From the NCBI GenBank assembly GCA_934445035.1, contig CAKSDI010000001.1:310001-374000 (forward strand): a stretch of 64,000 nt of DNA, given 5' to 3'. Of this stretch, positions 1-9,218 are shown piece by piece (the stretch's first letter is position 1; every line of letters starts with the position of its first letter). The notes beneath the pieces were generated by a model, which had not been told where the DNA came from, searched no databases, and saw only the letters and a program-made list of their open reading frames with translations. Source of the stretch: an uncultured Eubacteriales bacterium (GTDB lineage: Bacteria > Bacillota > Clostridia > Oscillospirales > Acutalibacteraceae). The position numbers and the translations under genes were made by a program.

Positions 1-1121
1 TCTATTTTTCTCGGTTTTCTTTCAGGCTCAATGGTTTCGGGATCCACGGGCTCGATAGAAGCCTCTTCGGGAGCGTCTTCCGGAGTATCCGAGAAAGCGG
101 CGTAATATTTAGCCATTATCTTATTTTCTATCTCTTTTGCAAGCTCGGCATTATCGCTTAAAAGCTGCTTAACATTATCTCTGCCCTGGCCGAGCCTATC
201 CTCGCCGTAATAGAACCAGGCGCCCGATCTTCTCAATACCTCGAAATTAAGTCCCATATCCACAAGCTCGCCTGTGTGGGAGATACCTGTGCCGTACATT
301 ATATCGAACTCCGCCTCTTTAAACGGGGGAGCGACCTTATTTTTAACTACCTTCGCCCTTGTGCGGGAGCCGATAAGCTCGCTGCCGTTTTTAATAGCCT
401 CGATCTTTCTGACATCTATTCTTACGCTCGAATAGAATTTAAGCGCTCGGCCGCCGGTGGTGGTTTCGGGGTTGCCGTAAAGCACGCCGATCTTTTCGCG
501 GAGCTGATTTATGAAAATTGCGCTGCACTTCGATTTAGAAAGCGCGCCTGTTATTTTCCTTAAAGCCTGCGACATAAGTCTTGCAAGCTGACCTACATGG
601 GAATCGCCCATATCGCCCTCAAGCTCGGCTCTTGTAACGAGCGCCGCAACGGAGTCGATAACAATTATATCGATAGCGCCCGATCTGATGAGCGCTTCCG
701 CTATTTCAAGCGCCTGCTCGCCCGAGCTTGGCTGTGAAACCAAAAGGTTATCTATATCTACGCCCAAATGCGAAGCATAAACAGGATCAAGCGCGTGCTC
801 AACATCGATAAACGCGGCGGTGCCTCCCGCTTTTTGCGCCTCTGCAACGCAGTGGAGCGCAACGGTGGTTTTACCTGAGGACTCGGGACCGTAGATCTCA
901 ATAATTCTTCCCTTAGGAATTCCTCCGATACCGAGCGCGATATCAAGAGCGAGCGAGCCTGTGCGGATATGCTCGACATTCATAGCCTTATTTTCTCCGA
1001 GGCGCATAACCGAACCTTTTCCGAACTGACGCTCTATCTGCTCGACCGCAGTTGACAGAGCTTTTTCTTTATCTTCGACAACTGATTTTTCGTTATTTAC
1101 CGGATTTTTTGCTTTAGCCAT
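1..1121 (-). CDS. recA: Recombinase RecA, C-terminus cut by window edge
   Basis: RecA is the ATP-dependent strand-exchange protein that also triggers LexA cleavage in the SOS response. About 373 codons are visible from the ATG at 1121, preceded by a TTCAGGAGGC ribosome site; the stop lies beyond the left edge. Seen: Walker A GPESSGKT at residues 78-85, Walker B-like DIIVIDSV, and the loop region around NQLREKIGV and ETTTGGRALKFY. The tail is acidic and proline-rich, as usual. It follows prmC by 33 bp on the same strand, so it may be read from the upstream lipoprotein/two-component operon as well as from a promoter of its own; no clear LexA box was recognised in the short gap. Identification is secure. 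Confidence 0.97.
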   Translation of the reverse strand, partial: MAKAKNPVNNEKSVVEDKEKALSTAVEQIERQFGKGSVMRLGENKAMNVEHIRTGSLALDIALGIGGIPKGRIIEIYGPESSGKTTVALHCVAEAQKAGGTAAFIDVEHALDPVYASHLGVDIDNLLVSQPSSGEQALEIAEALIRSGAIDIIVIDSVAALVTRAELEGDMGDSHVGQLARLMSQALRKITGALSKSKCSAIFINQLREKIGVLYGNPETTTGGRALKFYSSVRIDVRKIEAIKNGSELIGSRTRAKVVKNKVAPPFKEAEFDIMYGTGISHTGELVDMGLNFEVLRRSGAWFYYGEDRLGQGRDNVKQLLSDNAELAKEIENKIMAKYYAAFSDTPEDAPEEASIEPVDPETIEPERKPRKI

Positions 1122-1154
1122 ATGTGTTTTGCCTCCTGAATTGTTTTTCCGATA

Positions 1155-2003
1155 TTATATCTTTTCGGGTGTCCCGAAAACTACCCTGTCAAACCCGGAG
1201 CAGTCTTTTTTTGACCCGATATTTAAAAACCCGTTTTCCTTTAAAATATTTTGAACGCTATCTTTCTGATAAGCGCCGATCTCGAATACCAAAACACCGT
1301 CTTGCTTTAAAGAGTTACGGTAATTTTTTGCTATCGCTCTGTAAAAATTCAGACCGTCGTCACCGCCGAAAAGCGCGGTTTCGGGCTCGAATGTGACCTC
1401 GGGCTGGAGAGCGGACATATCGGTCTTATCGATATAAGGCGGATTTGAAACGATAATATCATATTTATCTCCGCCGCAGTCGCCCTTTAAAACATCGCCT
1501 TTTACGATATTCACGCCGCTGTTTAGATCCTCGGCATTTTTATTAAGATACCTTAGCGCCTCGTCGTATTTTTCAAGGCAGAAAGTTTCCGCTTTTGTTT
1601 CAAGAGCAAGAGTAATTCCTATACAGCCTGTGCCGGAGCAGAGGTCAAGCACCTTTTTATCTTTTTTCCCTTTTAATTTTTCTATGCAGAGATCGACAAG
1701 CGTTTCCGTATCGTACCTCGGGATAAGCACTCCGGGGCCTACCGAAAAATCCCTGCCGAAGAATGACCACACCCCTGTTATATACTGGAGCGGATATCTT
1801 ATCTTTCGCTGATTTATTATAGCGGTGAGCAAATTCTGCTGATAATCTGTAAGCTTTTGCGTGTAATTTGAAAGAATTTGTGCGGAGGATAAATTCGTTA
1901 CATATTTTATAATAATTTTAGCCTCGCTTACATAATCCTCCACGCCGAAAGACTTAAGCTTATTTTTTGTATCGTTATAGCTTTCAAATATCGTTTTGCT
2001 CAT
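1155..2003 (-). CDS. prmC: Peptide chain release factor N5-glutamine methyltransferase PrmC
   Basis: PrmC (HemK) methylates the GGQ glutamine of release factors RF1/RF2 using S-adenosylmethionine, in the cytosol. Seen: an N-terminal helical domain, the SAM-binding segment LDLCSGTGCIGI, and the diagnostic substrate motif NPPY in DIIVSNPPYID. I place the start at the ATG at 2003 (MSKTIFES), which overlaps the end of yqhQ by 20 bp; the open frame runs 16 codons further upstream but those codons lie inside yqhQ. About 282 residues, the normal length. In many Firmicutes yqhQ and prmC are neighbours in the rpmE-prfA region, which supports the call. Confidence 0.95.
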   Translation of the reverse strand: MSKTIFESYNDTKNKLKSFGVEDYVSEAKIIIKYVTNLSSAQILSNYTQKLTDYQQNLLTAIINQRKIRYPLQYITGVWSFFGRDFSVGPGVLIPRYDTETLVDLCIEKLKGKKDKKVLDLCSGTGCIGITLALETKAETFCLEKYDEALRYLNKNAEDLNSGVNIVKGDVLKGDCGGDKYDIIVSNPPYIDKTDMSALQPEVTFEPETALFGGDDGLNFYRAIAKNYRNSLKQDGVLVFEIGAYQKDSVQNILKENGFLNIGSKKDCSGFDRVVFGTPEKI

Positions 2004-2982
2004 CTGATTGCTCTCTTTTTTCAATTTCGCGGTCAATGCTCCTGTCCACATCGGGAACAGCCGGCTCGCAGGCTTTAAGCGCCTTTATCGCAACCTCGAT
2101 CATAGAATCGTCAGGCTCCTTTGTGGTGAGCCTCTGAAGCCAAAGGCCGGGAGCGGAAACAATGCGGGTAAAAGCATTATCATATTTCCCACAGGCTCGA
2201 AGCACTTCATAACCCGCTCCGCAGATAATCGGTATCAAAAGCAGTTTTATAAGCACCCACAGCCATTTTATATCATAAATTCCGAAGCCGAAAAGGCCGC
2301 AGATAAACTGCACAAGGATGGAAAATACCATACTCACGATTATCATAAGTATCAAAAACGATGTTCCGCACCTGGGGTGAAAGCGGCTTTGAATCTTAAC
2401 ATTTTCAACATTCAGCTCCAAGCCCTTTTCATAGCAAAAAATAGTTTTATGCTCGGCACCGTGATACCTGAACACTCTTTTAATATCTTTAGAAAGAGAA
2501 ATCGCGGCAATATAACCTACAAAAACCGCAAGCTTTATAAGCTGCTCGATAAGCGCTCTTATGACCGCATTGAAACTTGCTCCTACCGCTTTTTCTATTC
2601 CGCCCTCGATGAGCCTTGGAAGATAAATAAAAAGCACCGCGGCAAGGATAACTCCCAAAACCGAGCCGACAGCGGTGATAACTGCCGTGAATTTATTTGA
2701 CTCCGATTTATCGCTTTCATCATCCGTATCGGCAAAGCCCGATTTATCAACGGATATATTCATAGCCTTATATCCCTCTTTCATAGATTCGATATAAGTA
2801 ACTATCCCTCGGATTATGGGAAGAGAGAGGATCTTATATTTATCCTTGATACTCTCGGTTTTATACTTTTCGACCTCTATTTCACCGCTTTTGGTCCTAA
2901 CGGCGATAGCCGTCTTTTCGGGGCTTTTCATCATTATGCCCTCGATAAGCGCCTGACCGCCGATCGCAGTGTATTTACTCAT
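1984..2982 (-). CDS. yqhQ: DUF1385 membrane protein, YqhQ family
   Basis: Integral membrane protein of the DUF1385 (YqhQ) family, whose biochemical function is not established. Seen: the family start GGQALIEGIMMKSP, a histidine-rich core FRYHGAEHKTIFCYE and SRFHPRCGTSFL, and about four to five hydrophobic segments between residues 100 and 270. The conserved His/Glu/Cys residues suggest metal binding but no reaction is known. The frame opens with a GTG at 2991, but the ATG at 2982 has the better-placed ribosome site (GAGTGAAG) and overlaps the kinase stop by 8 bp, so I choose it. Translationally coupled to the kinase upstream and prmC downstream. Confidence 0.9.
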   Translation of the reverse strand: MSKYTAIGGQALIEGIMMKSPEKTAIAVRTKSGEIEVEKYKTESIKDKYKILSLPIIRGIVTYIESMKEGYKAMNISVDKSGFADTDDESDKSESNKFTAVITAVGSVLGVILAAVLFIYLPRLIEGGIEKAVGASFNAVIRALIEQLIKLAVFVGYIAAISLSKDIKRVFRYHGAEHKTIFCYEKGLELNVENVKIQSRFHPRCGTSFLILMIIVSMVFSILVQFICGLFGFGIYDIKWLWVLIKLLLIPIICGAGYEVLRACGKYDNAFTRIVSAPGLWLQRLTTKEPDDSMIEVAIKALKACEPAVPDVDRSIDREIEKREQSDEQNDI

Positions 2983-4441
2983 TTTCTTCACTCTTTTCTG
3001 TTTCGGGGTCCGGAATTTGCTCTGATTCGGGCTCGTTTGCTATAAGCGGCAAAACGACCGTGACCGAAGTGCCTACGCCCTCGGTGCTTTCAACAAAAAG
3101 AAGTCCTTTATGCTGTTTTATAATTTCATCAGCGACCGCAAGACCTATTCCGCTTCCTCTTACCTGCTTATTCGATTTAAAGAATTTTTCCTTTACATGG
3201 TCGATATCCTGCGCGGGAATTCCGACACCTGTGTCCTTGACGGTTATTCTTACGCAGCCGTCTTCAATTATTTGAGTTATAAGGACAAGACCGCCTTTTT
3301 CGGTGTATTTTACCGCGTTATCGATAATATTGATAAATACCTGCTTTAATCTGTCCGAATCGCCGTTCGCCACAGCCTCTTCGGCAGGAGGCATATATGT
3401 AACCTCGATACCCTGCTTTTTGGCAAGCTCGGCATACATATCCGCCGCGGATTTCAAAAGCTCCGAAACATTAACGGGAGCTATATTATTGACGCTTAGT
3501 CTGCCCGACTGCATTCTTGAAAAATCAAGCAGTTCTTCCACTAAATTTGAAAGTCTGTCCGCCTCGCTTAATACAACATCAAGCCCTCTTTTTACAAGCT
3601 CCTCGTCTGTCCCGACGGACATTTTAGCGGTTTCGCCCCAGCCTCTGATAGCCGTGAGCGGTGTGCGGAGCTCGTGGGATACGGAGGATATAAAATCGTT
3701 TTTAATAGTTTCCGCCTGGTCGAGCTCGCACGCCATATAATTTATGGTATCGCAAAGCTCGCCTATCTCGTCGTTCTTTTCAAGCTCTATTCTCGATTTA
3801 AAATCGCCGCCGGCAATTTTTCTTGCTATGGTGCTTACATCTCTTATCGGGCGCACTATCGATTTAATAAAGAAAATTCCCGAAAGCGCGGAAATTCCTA
3901 TAGCAACAAGACCGATAAGGGTCAAAAAAAGCGTGGTTTCGGTGATTTTTCTGTTCACCGCCGTAAGAGAAGATACCCACCTATAGGCGCCGAGCTTTTC
4001 CCCGTTATGCCCGATAAGCGCGCAAGTGCCGGCAACTATTTTTTCACCCGAATCGGTTTTGGATTTTAAAACAAAGGTTTTCCCCGGATTTTTCATTGCC
4101 GCTTCAAATTCCGTTACAACGGAATTTTCGGGCGAAAATCCGGAAGTGGAAATTATGATGTTTCCGCTGCTGTCGATAACCTGGACTTCAATTTTATTCT
4201 TATAAGCAAAAGAATCGGAAATAGTGACCGCCGATTCCGCAAAGGATTCCTTGCTTGTGGAAGCGAGCGCCTCGAATTCATAGGAATAATCGGATGCAAG
4301 CGTAACTACTCTTTCATTATATACGGAGGAGAAAAACACGGAAAACGCCGAAACGGCGACTATAACCACCGCAGCGCTTATCGCAAAGACCTCGGTAAAC
4401 CAGCGCACGGCTATGCTTTTAAAGTGCAGCTCGAATTCCAT
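2975..4441 (-). CDS. Membrane sensor histidine kinase (PhoR-like)
   Basis: Sensor kinase of a two-component system, partner of the response regulator just upstream. Seen in order: transmembrane helix about residues 17-40, an extracytoplasmic PAS/Cache-like region of about 130 residues, second transmembrane helix about 170-192, HAMP linker to about 245, HisKA box SVSHELRTPLTAI with phospho-acceptor His256, and a HATPase domain with N-box NIIDNAVKYT, G1 box DTGVGIP and G2 box GSGIGLAVA. The C-terminal tail is acidic. The ATG at 4441 follows an AGGAGGAG site. The signal sensed is unknown; the architecture resembles PhoR/WalK/ResE-type kinases. Confidence 0.93.
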   Translation of the reverse strand: MEFELHFKSIAVRWFTEVFAISAAVVIVAVSAFSVFFSSVYNERVVTLASDYSYEFEALASTSKESFAESAVTISDSFAYKNKIEVQVIDSSGNIIISTSGFSPENSVVTEFEAAMKNPGKTFVLKSKTDSGEKIVAGTCALIGHNGEKLGAYRWVSSLTAVNRKITETTLFLTLIGLVAIGISALSGIFFIKSIVRPIRDVSTIARKIAGGDFKSRIELEKNDEIGELCDTINYMACELDQAETIKNDFISSVSHELRTPLTAIRGWGETAKMSVGTDEELVKRGLDVVLSEADRLSNLVEELLDFSRMQSGRLSVNNIAPVNVSELLKSAADMYAELAKKQGIEVTYMPPAEEAVANGDSDRLKQVFINIIDNAVKYTEKGGLVLITQIIEDGCVRITVKDTGVGIPAQDIDHVKEKFFKSNKQVRGSGIGLAVADEIIKQHKGLLFVESTEGVGTSVTVVLPLIANEPESEQIPDPETEKSEENE

Positions 4442-4473
4442 TTTTCTCCTCCTTTCTTAATTTTTTTATAAAA

Positions 4474-5178
4474 TCAGACTATACTGTTCCACTTATAGCC
4501 CATACCCCATACGGTAACGAGGTATTTCGGCAGAGAGGGATTGTCCTCTATCTTCATTCTCAGTCTTCTTATATTTACATCGACGATCTTTTCTTCGCCG
4601 AAATAATTTTCTCCCCAAACTATCTTTAAAAGCTCTGTTCTTCCCACAGGCGTATCGGGGTGATTGAAAAAGTGCTCTAATATCTGAAATTCGACCTGTG
4701 TGATCTCGATATTCTTTCCGCTTTTTGTGAGCGTGTGTTTTCTCATATTAAGGGCAAATTCGCCGAGTCTTATCTCGTCGCTCGACAGCTTGACCTGCTT
4801 TATCTGCTGGCTTACCCTGCGGTAAAGCGAATCCACTCTCGCAAGGAGCTCGGAGGGGGAAAATGGCTTTGTAACATAATCGTCCGCCCCTATCATAAGG
4901 CCGCTTATCTTATCCATTTCCTGGGATTTCGCGGTGAGCATAATTATGCCTATTGTTTCATTCTTTTCGCGTATCTTTTTACACACGGCAAATCCGTCGA
5001 TACCGGGCATCATCACATCCAAAAGCGCGATATCAAAACCCTCGGTATCATTATCGAAAATTTCAAGCGCCTCTTCGCCGCTGCCTGCCTGCACGACCGT
5101 ATAGCCTGCTCTTGTAAGATTTATGGCTTCAAACTCTCGGATAGCTTCTTCATCTTCGGCAATAAGTATTCTTCTCAT
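4474..5178 (-). CDS. OmpR/PhoB-family response regulator
   Basis: DNA-binding response regulator, 234 residues. Receiver domain with acidic pocket AEDEE near residue 9, phospho-acceptor Asp54 in ALLDVMMPG and the conserved lysine in VTKPFSP; C-terminal winged helix with recognition segment VDVNIRRLRMKIE. Starts at the ATG at 5178 after GGAGCCTT. It sits 32 bp upstream of the kinase gene and 23 bp downstream of a lipoprotein gene, so lipoprotein, regulator and kinase probably form one transcript. Target genes cannot be inferred from the sequence alone. Confidence 0.95.
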   Translation of the reverse strand: MRRILIAEDEEAIREFEAINLTRAGYTVVQAGSGEEALEIFDNDTEGFDIALLDVMMPGIDGFAVCKKIREKNETIGIIMLTAKSQEMDKISGLMIGADDYVTKPFSPSELLARVDSLYRRVSQQIKQVKLSSDEIRLGEFALNMRKHTLTKSGKNIEITQVEFQILEHFFNHPDTPVGRTELLKIVWGENYFGEEKIVDVNIRRLRMKIEDNPSLPKYLVTVWGMGYKWNSIV

Positions 5179-5201
5179 ATAAGGCTCCTTAAAATTTTTT
5201 A

Positions 5202-6512
5202 TCAGCTTGACAGCTTGAACATATTTTTTATCTGCTCTTCGGAAATTCCCTGGCTTTCCGCCTCGGCACCTGTTTTATATAAATAGGTGTAGCCTTTGCT
5301 TTGAGTGATCTTTTTATATTCCTTATAAATTTTTTTATCGTATTTCTCGCTTTTAACGGTTAAAAACTCTGTTATCATTCCGCCTATTTCATCGGTTTCG
5401 GGGTTAAAGGTATATATTATCCTTGATTTTGAGTCAGTGTCTTTCTTGACGGCTATTTTACCCATAAGCTTATCGGGAAGCTCTACAGTGTAACCGTCAA
5501 CAGAGTTGACGACGGTCGATCTTTTGACGGTAAGCGCCTCGCCGTTATATGTACACCAATTTGTGTAATACATTATTTCTTTGCTTTCGCTGTCCGCATT
5601 TTTAAGCGTGCTTGCGACAGGAATTTCTATCTGTCCGTCGTCATCTATATCCTGCAAAAGGATAGAAGACTGCCTTAAAGTCACGGTGTTTTCCATACTT
5701 TCCGAATTATCAAGAAGACCGTTTACAAGCTCGCCTTTTTTATAGAAGATAACCTCCGTTACAGCTCCGATACCTTTGATCTCATCTATATACACCGCGT
5801 TTTGCCCCGTTGAGAGGGTGGCAAGCTTAGGCTGAAGAGCTGTTTTTATCGATTTATCCATAACGCAGCCGCCTATTCTAATCACGGAATTATCCTTAAA
5901 GCCGAAAAGCTTTGCATTATTGTTCTGATCGGAAGTGGATAGGAGCTGAATAAAAATATCGTCTTTATTATCGCCGCTTAAGTCACAGCATAAAAATGAA
6001 GTATAGGATTCGTCAAGCAAAAGCTTAAGTTCCCTGTTTTCAAAGGAATAAACAGAAAGCCTTTTTTCGCCCGAACCGAAAATTTCCCAGCCCACGGCTA
6101 TTTCTTTTTTACCGTCGCCGTTTAGATCGCAGAATTCAACCTTTTCTATGCCGCCTGCCGTGACCGACGCCTCGCAGACGCTTTCCCATTCTTTTGAATT
6201 ATAGGCGATAAGGTTTATATGCATTTTCGTAAGCTCGTCCTCATCGGTGCTGTAAAAAGCGAGAGCCTCGTTAAGCCCGTCGTTATTTATATCCTCAAGC
6301 ACCACGGCCGACCTTTTTTCGCCCTCCGAGGGGTATTTAAGAGAATATCCTTTAGGAGCGCTTTTTTCAAGCGCGGCTTTTATCGGAAGCATATCTCCCG
6401 AAAGCTGGGGAGGAGCGATAAGCTCTTCGGTATCGGCGGAAAAGAGCGCGCAGGAGCAAAGAGATAAACAAATGCTGATACTAAGCAATGATACAAGCAA
6501 TTTTTTAATCAT
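5202..6512 (-). CDS. Lipoprotein with FG-GAP/VCBS-like DxNxDG repeats
   Basis: Predicted surface lipoprotein of 436 residues, not assigned to a named family. The start is the ATG at 6512 after a strong GGGAGGCGG site; the frame extends upstream but without such a site. The signal peptide ends in a lipobox (LCSC near residue 20). Four spaced aspartate-rich motifs (DINNDG, DLNGDGKKEI, DLSGDNKDDI, DIDDDGQIEI) resemble the calcium-binding loops of FG-GAP/VCBS beta-propeller repeats. It is the first gene of the transcript containing the two-component system, so it might modulate or report to the kinase, but that is inference. Confidence 0.8.
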   Translation of the reverse strand: MIKKLLVSLLSISICLSLCSCALFSADTEELIAPPQLSGDMLPIKAALEKSAPKGYSLKYPSEGEKRSAVVLEDINNDGLNEALAFYSTDEDELTKMHINLIAYNSKEWESVCEASVTAGGIEKVEFCDLNGDGKKEIAVGWEIFGSGEKRLSVYSFENRELKLLLDESYTSFLCCDLSGDNKDDIFIQLLSTSDQNNNAKLFGFKDNSVIRIGGCVMDKSIKTALQPKLATLSTGQNAVYIDEIKGIGAVTEVIFYKKGELVNGLLDNSESMENTVTLRQSSILLQDIDDDGQIEIPVASTLKNADSESKEIMYYTNWCTYNGEALTVKRSTVVNSVDGYTVELPDKLMGKIAVKKDTDSKSRIIYTFNPETDEIGGMITEFLTVKSEKYDKKIYKEYKKITQSKGYTYLYKTGAEAESQGISEEQIKNMFKLSS

Positions 6513-6635
6513 TTTTCCGCCTCCCGTTCTTATAAACCTATTCATATTAATTATAGCATAACACATTATAAAAATAAAGAGATTTTTTAAATAAAAAAAC
6601 TTAAAAAACTTTGCATTTTTGCAGCGGTTAATTAA

Positions 6636-6857
6636 GGCTCCCGACTTCGAGGGAGCTGTCACCGCAGGTGACTGAGGGAGAGAAAAACTAAAGATTTTGA
6701 TGTCGACTTTATAGTTTTTTCTAAAACTTGAGCCTTTCTCTCCTTCCGTCAAAACTATCGTTTTGCCACCTCCCTCGACAGAGGGAGGCTTTAATTGTCT
6801 AACATCTAAAGTCTAATTCGTCTCCTCGGTCGGTGCTTATGCTTCGCAGAGGAAGCC
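6636..6857. repeat. Dispersed GGCTCCC/GGGAGCC palindromic repeat, copy 1
   Basis: Non-coding stretch beginning with GGCTCCCGACTTCGAGGGAG and running through an inverted arrangement of GAGGGAGAGAAA and CTCTCC blocks, then a TCTAACATCTAA-like tail and an inverted fragment of the CTCTGCGAAGC module found in copies 2 and 5. It lies between the lipoprotein and uraA genes. Similar sequences occur at six other intergenic sites in this window. No open frame in it looks real. Confidence 0.8.
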
Positions 6858-6867
6858 AAAATTTAAA

Positions 6868-6893
6868 AGCCCCTGCACAAAATGCAGAGGCTT
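6868..6893 (-). terminator. Terminator after uraA
   Basis: On the minus strand an AGCCTCTGCA/TGCAGGGGCT stem with a TTTTG loop is followed by TTTTA. It ends just below the uraA stop at 6910 and fits the end of the pyrR-uraA transcript. Confidence 0.65.
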
Positions 6894-6909
6894 TAAGCTT
6901 AAGATTTAA

Positions 6910-8256
6910 TTATTGATCGTTTTCCTTTTCGCTCTTTTTTGAGAGGAACACATTTGTGAGAATTCCGAGGATAAGAGCGCAGGCGATAGAGGTGATTTTA
7001 ATCTCTCCGAATGTAACTGTGAGTCCGCCGATACCGCAGATAAGGATAACTGCTACGACGAAGAGGTTTTTGTTATCGTTAAGGTCAACTTCCTGTATCA
7101 TCTTAAGACCGGATACCGCGATAAATCCGTAAAGCGTTACGCAAACGCCGCCCATTACGCAGTTCGGAATGGTGGAAAGGAATGTTACGAAAGGACCGAA
7201 GAATGAGATCACGATTGCCATTACAGCAGTTGCAATAATGGTTATTACCGATGCGTTGCCTGTGATAGCAACACAACCTACAGACTCGCCGTATGTAGTG
7301 TTCGGGCAGCCGCCGAATACCGCGCCTGCCATAGAGCCTACGCCGTCGCCGAGGAGGGTTCTGTGAAGACCGGGATCTTCAAGAAGATCTTTTTCGATAA
7401 CCGTTGAGAGGTTCTTGTGGTCTGCTATGTGCTCTGCGAATACAACGAATGCTACGGGAACATACGCAACCGCAATTGTTGCTATATAGTGAGCAGTGAT
7501 TCCTTTAAAGCCCTGAGCTGCTTTAATGAAAGTGAAATCGGGAACTGCGAAGAAGCTCATTTCTTTAAATACCGAGAAATCGATTATCTGGAGAGCTTTG
7601 TTGCCTGTCTGAATTCCGATCACGGTGAAAATTGCCGCAGCAGCATATCCTGCAAGAATTCCTATAATGAAAGGAATGAGTTTTACCATTTTCTTGCCGT
7701 AAACCGAGCAGATCGTTACGGTAAAGAGGGTTATAAGTCCGCAAACAAGGCAGATAAGCGGATTAGCCGCAGAAACGCCATCGACCATAACCTTACCCTT
7801 GGTAAGATCGCCTATTGCGCTTCCTGCAAGCGAAAGACCGATGATCGCAACTGTGGGTCCGATAACCACTGCCGGCATAAGCTTGTTTATCCATTTTACG
7901 CCCGCAACCTTAACCACTATTGCGATGACAACATAAACAAGACCTGCAAACAAAGCGCCGATTATAAGGCCTGCGTATCCGAGCTTCATCGATACGGCGC
8001 CTGCGAAAGCCGCCTGCATAGAGCCGATAAACGCGAACGAAGAGCCTAAGAACACGGGGCTTCTGAATTTAGTGAACAGAAGATAAACGAGAGTTCCCAC
8101 ACCTGCACCGAAAAGCGCCGCAGCCTGGGACATTCCGTTTCCTACTATCGTAGGAACCGCGATAGTTGCCGCAAGAATGGCAAGAAGCTGCTGAAAAGCG
8201 AAAACTATTACCTTGCCGAAACCGGGTTTGTCCTTAACATTGTAGATAAGTTTCAT
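6910..8256 (-). CDS. uraA: Uracil permease, NCS2 family
   Basis: Membrane transporter of the NCS2 nucleobase:cation symporter family, 448 residues with about 14 hydrophobic segments. Seen: the family signatures in AIVGNGMSQ-like VPTIVGNGMS, SSFAFIGSMQAAF, the substrate-site glutamate in FAEHIADHKNL, and GGCPNTTYGESVGC. The start at 8256 follows GGAGGAAAGAAT. Coupling with pyrR 85 bp upstream, behind a pyr attenuator, points to uracil as substrate (pyrP/uraA) rather than xanthine. It imports uracil for pyrimidine salvage. Confidence 0.93.
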   Translation of the reverse strand: MKLIYNVKDKPGFGKVIVFAFQQLLAILAATIAVPTIVGNGMSQAAALFGAGVGTLVYLLFTKFRSPVFLGSSFAFIGSMQAAFAGAVSMKLGYAGLIIGALFAGLVYVVIAIVVKVAGVKWINKLMPAVVIGPTVAIIGLSLAGSAIGDLTKGKVMVDGVSAANPLICLVCGLITLFTVTICSVYGKKMVKLIPFIIGILAGYAAAAIFTVIGIQTGNKALQIIDFSVFKEMSFFAVPDFTFIKAAQGFKGITAHYIATIAVAYVPVAFVVFAEHIADHKNLSTVIEKDLLEDPGLHRTLLGDGVGSMAGAVFGGCPNTTYGESVGCVAITGNASVITIIATAVMAIVISFFGPFVTFLSTIPNCVMGGVCVTLYGFIAVSGLKMIQEVDLNDNKNLFVVAVILICGIGGLTVTFGEIKITSIACALILGILTNVFLSKKSEKENDQ

Positions 8257-8340
8257 ATTCTTTCCTCCATATTTTGCACACGCTGTTGCAAATTAATATA
8301 TTAAAACGGACTTTTTATAACGCCCGGTTTAATCCCCCTG

Positions 8341-8877
8341 TCAGTCAAAAAGCTCAACGCATATTCCGTCGTCGTAAGGCGGAAGCTTGACGGAAATTCG
8401 CTCCGTTTTAGCGGTGGGCACATTTTTCCCGACATAATCGCCTCTTATCGGCAACTCTCTGTGGCCCCTGTCAACAAGCACCGCAAGCTGGATTGCCTCA
8501 GGTCTGCCTCTGCTTATCACCGCGTCGATAGCGGCGCGGGCTGTTCTTCCCGTGTAAAGCACATCGTCGACGATTATTACTCTTTTACCTGTTATCTCAA
8601 ACGGGATCTGCGAGCTGTGAAGCACGGGATCCGCGGAAGTATGCACTAAATCATCTCTGTAAAACGTGATATCAAGGTTCCCGCAGGGAACAAGCTTTTT
8701 TTCAATATCGGCGATATTTGCGGCTATCATTCCCGCGAGCGGAACGCCTCTTCTTTTAACGCCGATTATACATATATTATCACAGCCGCCGTTTTTTTCG
8801 AGGATCTCGTGAGAAATTCTCTTTATTGCCCTCTTTACGGCTTCCTCATCCATAATCGTTGCTTTATACTGGGACAT
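8341..8877 (-). CDS. pyrR: Bifunctional pyr attenuation protein / uracil phosphoribosyltransferase PyrR
   Basis: PyrR binds UMP/UTP and pyr mRNA leaders to promote termination, and also makes UMP from uracil and PRPP. 178 residues, normal for the family. Seen: PRPP-binding motif VIIVDDVLYTGRTA at about 100-113, and basic residues around VKRRGVPLAG. I start at the ATG at 8877 after GGGAGG; the upstream frame runs through the leader terminator and is not coding. First gene of pyrR-uraA, controlled by its own leader. Confidence 0.95.
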   Translation of the reverse strand: MSQYKATIMDEEAVKRAIKRISHEILEKNGGCDNICIIGVKRRGVPLAGMIAANIADIEKKLVPCGNLDITFYRDDLVHTSADPVLHSSQIPFEITGKRVIIVDDVLYTGRTARAAIDAVISRGRPEAIQLAVLVDRGHRELPIRGDYVGKNVPTAKTERISVKLPPYDDGICVELFD

Positions 8878-8889
8878 TTTTATATTAAC

Positions 8890-9023
8890 CTCCCGAATTA
8901 AAAAAGCGCCGTGCTTATGCACGGCGCAGAAATTCAAACGCAATCTTCCCTGAAAAGTGCAGGGAAAACCTATGAATACCTTGCCGGCATCTCTGTACCG
9001 ATCATTAAAGGAATTTTTTAACC
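8890..9023 (-). promoter_or_regulatory. pyr attenuator leader with intrinsic terminator
   Basis: Transcribed leader of pyrR. Reading on the minus strand from about 9023: a CGG-UACAGAGAUG-CCG hairpin that resembles, but does not exactly match, the PyrR-binding loop (CAGAGAGG type); a CCCTG/CAGGG hairpin; then a perfect terminator GCGCCGTGC/GCACGGCGC (8906-8927) followed by six T. This order and the downstream genes fit UMP-PyrR-dependent attenuation. Confidence 0.8.
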
Positions 9024-9029
9024 TCGGAT

Positions 9030-9058
9030 AGTATATCATAAAAAGAAATAAATGTAAA
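9030..9058 (-). promoter_or_regulatory. pyrR promoter
   Basis: On the minus strand TTTACA (9053-9058), a 17-bp spacer and TATACT (9030-9035), a near-consensus housekeeping promoter just upstream of the pyr leader. Confidence 0.8.
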
Positions 9059-9218
9059 GAGTTTTTTTGAAAAATTTAAAAAAATCTACATTTAGCGGAT
9101 ATTTCCGGGCAGACTACTACATATATTATATACGGTGCCGAACGGCTCATATCCGCGAAATCGTCGAAATAAACAAAAGAATTGTCAGCGACTGTCAATT
9201 TTGACCTTATACAAAAAG

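Noticed and set aside
276..563. Open frame on the plus strand of recA
   Set aside because: Lies wholly opposite recA, no ribosome site and no family resemblance; typical shadow frame of a GC-skewed coding region.
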